Shown piece after piece: positions 63,046 to 64,000 of a stretch of 64,000 nucleotides of DNA. Every line of letters begins with the position of its first letter. Position 1 is the stretch's first letter. The stretch is from Brassica napus (lineage: Eukaryota; Streptophyta; Magnoliopsida; Brassicales; Brassicaceae): positions 620,001-684,000 of the forward strand of contig NC_063435.1 of the NCBI RefSeq assembly GCF_020379485.1. The letters run 5' to 3'. A program made the translations under genes and the position numbers. The notes below the pieces were generated by a model, which ran no database searches, was not told the origin of the DNA, and saw nothing but the letters and a program-made list of their open reading frames with translations.

Positions 63046-63670
63046 TAGAGCTTGATTGGTTTTCCCGCTACCACCCGCAAACGCAGCTTTTGCGATTGGT
63101 AGCGGTTGACAGCGTTTCGAAACAATCATACAAACCGCTACAAATCGCTTCAAACCGCTCCGAACCTCTTAAAATCAAAAGCTGGTTCCAGCTAGCGTTT
63201 GCGGTTGCGGGCGGTTGCGGGAGGATAATTTTTTTTTCTTTTTTTTAAAAACTATATAAATACAAAAATAAAAATAAAAATAAAATTTTTAAAATAGAAT
63301 TATAAAAATACTAAAATATATCTATTATATTTTAATTAATATTATAAAATTTTAAAATAAAAATATTTTCTATAATTTAAAAAATTTAAAACTATAACTT
63401 TGAAAATATAATTTACATATTTATTATAATATTATGATTTTTGATATTTTTATAATGATATAAAATGTAAATATTGTTAATTTATTATTTAACCGCTGCT
63501 GTATTTGGTAGTTAACCAGTCATAAGTATCCCGCAAACGCACCAATTTCTAACCGCAGAACCAGTCGTACAAATCTCTTAAAACCGCTAGAAACCGCAAC
63601 CACCCGCATCCGCAAACGCCCGCAGCCGCAACCGCAACCGCTGCGTTTGAACCAGTCAGACCCTAAGGGC
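63046..63670. mobile_element. MITE-like element with GCGGTT-rich inverted arms
   Basis: The left end AGAGCTTGATTGGTT and the inward right end AGGGTCTGACTGGTT flank GC-rich arms with repeated GCGGTT/AACCGC and CGCAAACGC motifs, around an AT-rich centre (63221-63490). The arms are inverted relative to each other (GGTAGCGGTTG-type left, CAACCGC-type right). Target duplication is unclear. Confidence 0.6.
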
Positions 63671-64000
63671 GCATTATAAGCGTCGGTGAGCTAAAACAAG
63701 TGTCAAGCCAGGTCACCATAGCATTTGCTCGCACAGAAATATAATTTTAATTTAATTTCGAGCACTAAATAAATAAATAAATGAAAGAGTGGAAATGAAG
63801 GGAAAATCTTACCTATATATTCTCCCTTATATACTCCTCTCACTATCCTTAGTGTATCTCCTGGCCGTTTCTGCTTCATCTTCTCGAATCGTCTTCTCTT
63901 CTTCTTCTCAAAGGTGACTCCTAGATCCGATCATTTTTCGTTAATCGCTCGATCTTATCACTGTTTCTATAAGCTGATTCGCTAGATCTGGCAAGCATGC
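63671..64000 (+). promoter_or_regulatory. Promoter and leader exon, probably ACT7
   Basis: A TATA box lies at 63814-63820 (CTATATATTC). About 30 bases on, a pyrimidine-rich leader (TCTTCTTCTTCTC) ends in AAG/GTGACT at 63913/63914, a good donor for a 5'-UTR intron. Arabidopsis ACT7 (At5g09810), the next expected gene, has a leader intron of this kind. No coding sequence is inside the window, so the name rests on gene order. Confidence 0.5.

Noticed and set aside
1..64000. CRISPR arrays, operons, prokaryotic insertion sequences or organelle DNA insertions
   Set aside because: None seen; all repeats found are of plant transposon, microsatellite or local duplication type.

Overview
The window is nuclear DNA from a crucifer, most likely Brassica or a close relative. 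It is AT-rich with many small introns, plant transposons and no prokaryotic features. The recognisable genes follow the order of Arabidopsis chromosome 5 from about At5g09640 to At5g09810 (recalled from memory, not searched): SCT/SCPL19, PPA6, PMDH2, loricrin-related, RLF, MRS2-7, HEC3, PME51, an RPL17 remnant, ATXR5, IDL3 and the leader of what should be ACT7. Several genes expected in that interval are missing or degraded, as expected in a fractionated post-polyploid genome. Species and subgenome cannot be decided from the sequence alone.

Region 1 (1-17000) is a rearranged tandem duplication of the SCT-PPA6 pair. The left copy holds an SCT pseudogene split by a 364-bp TRIM retrotransposon, a 1.7-kb Helitron whose borders are fixed by comparison with the empty site in the right copy, a PPA6 piece that lost its last exon by a microhomology deletion, and a fused scrap of mitochondrial HSP70. 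A 5.5-kb Ty3/gypsy chromovirus with apparently identical LTRs then separates it from the right copy. The right copy has an intact 465-aa SCT (seed sinapine synthesis) and an intact PPA6 (plastid pyrophosphatase). Both SCT copies carry three GC-AG introns at the same places.

Region 2 (17000-36000) holds a tRNA-Val, peroxisomal malate dehydrogenase PMDH2 with a PTS2 signal, an eleven-repeat zinc-finger protein, RLF (cytochrome b5-like) and the magnesium transporter MRS2-7. The first exon of MRS2-7 is split by a 4.88-kb PIF/Harbinger transposon with a TAA target duplication. That element encodes an intact-looking transposase, a Myb/SANT-like partner and a third ORF (GRF zinc finger plus membrane helix). 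The bHLH gene HEC3 ends the region.

Region 3 (36000-54000) contains two pectin methylesterase genes in opposite orientation. They share about 2.9 kb of homology including promoter and downstream sequence, and flank an RPL17 pseudogene, ATXR5 (H3K27 monomethyltransferase) and the IDA-like peptide gene IDL3. A foldback element and a Tourist-like MITE lie beside the second copy.

Region 4 (54000-64000) is a LINE inserted into an older LINE with a 17-bp target duplication, then gene-poor DNA with MITEs and repeats, and finally a promoter and leader consistent with ACT7. The genes are unrelated housekeeping and developmental loci kept together by descent, not an operon or pathway cluster. The main interest is the mobile-element history and its effect on SCT, PPA6 and MRS2-7.
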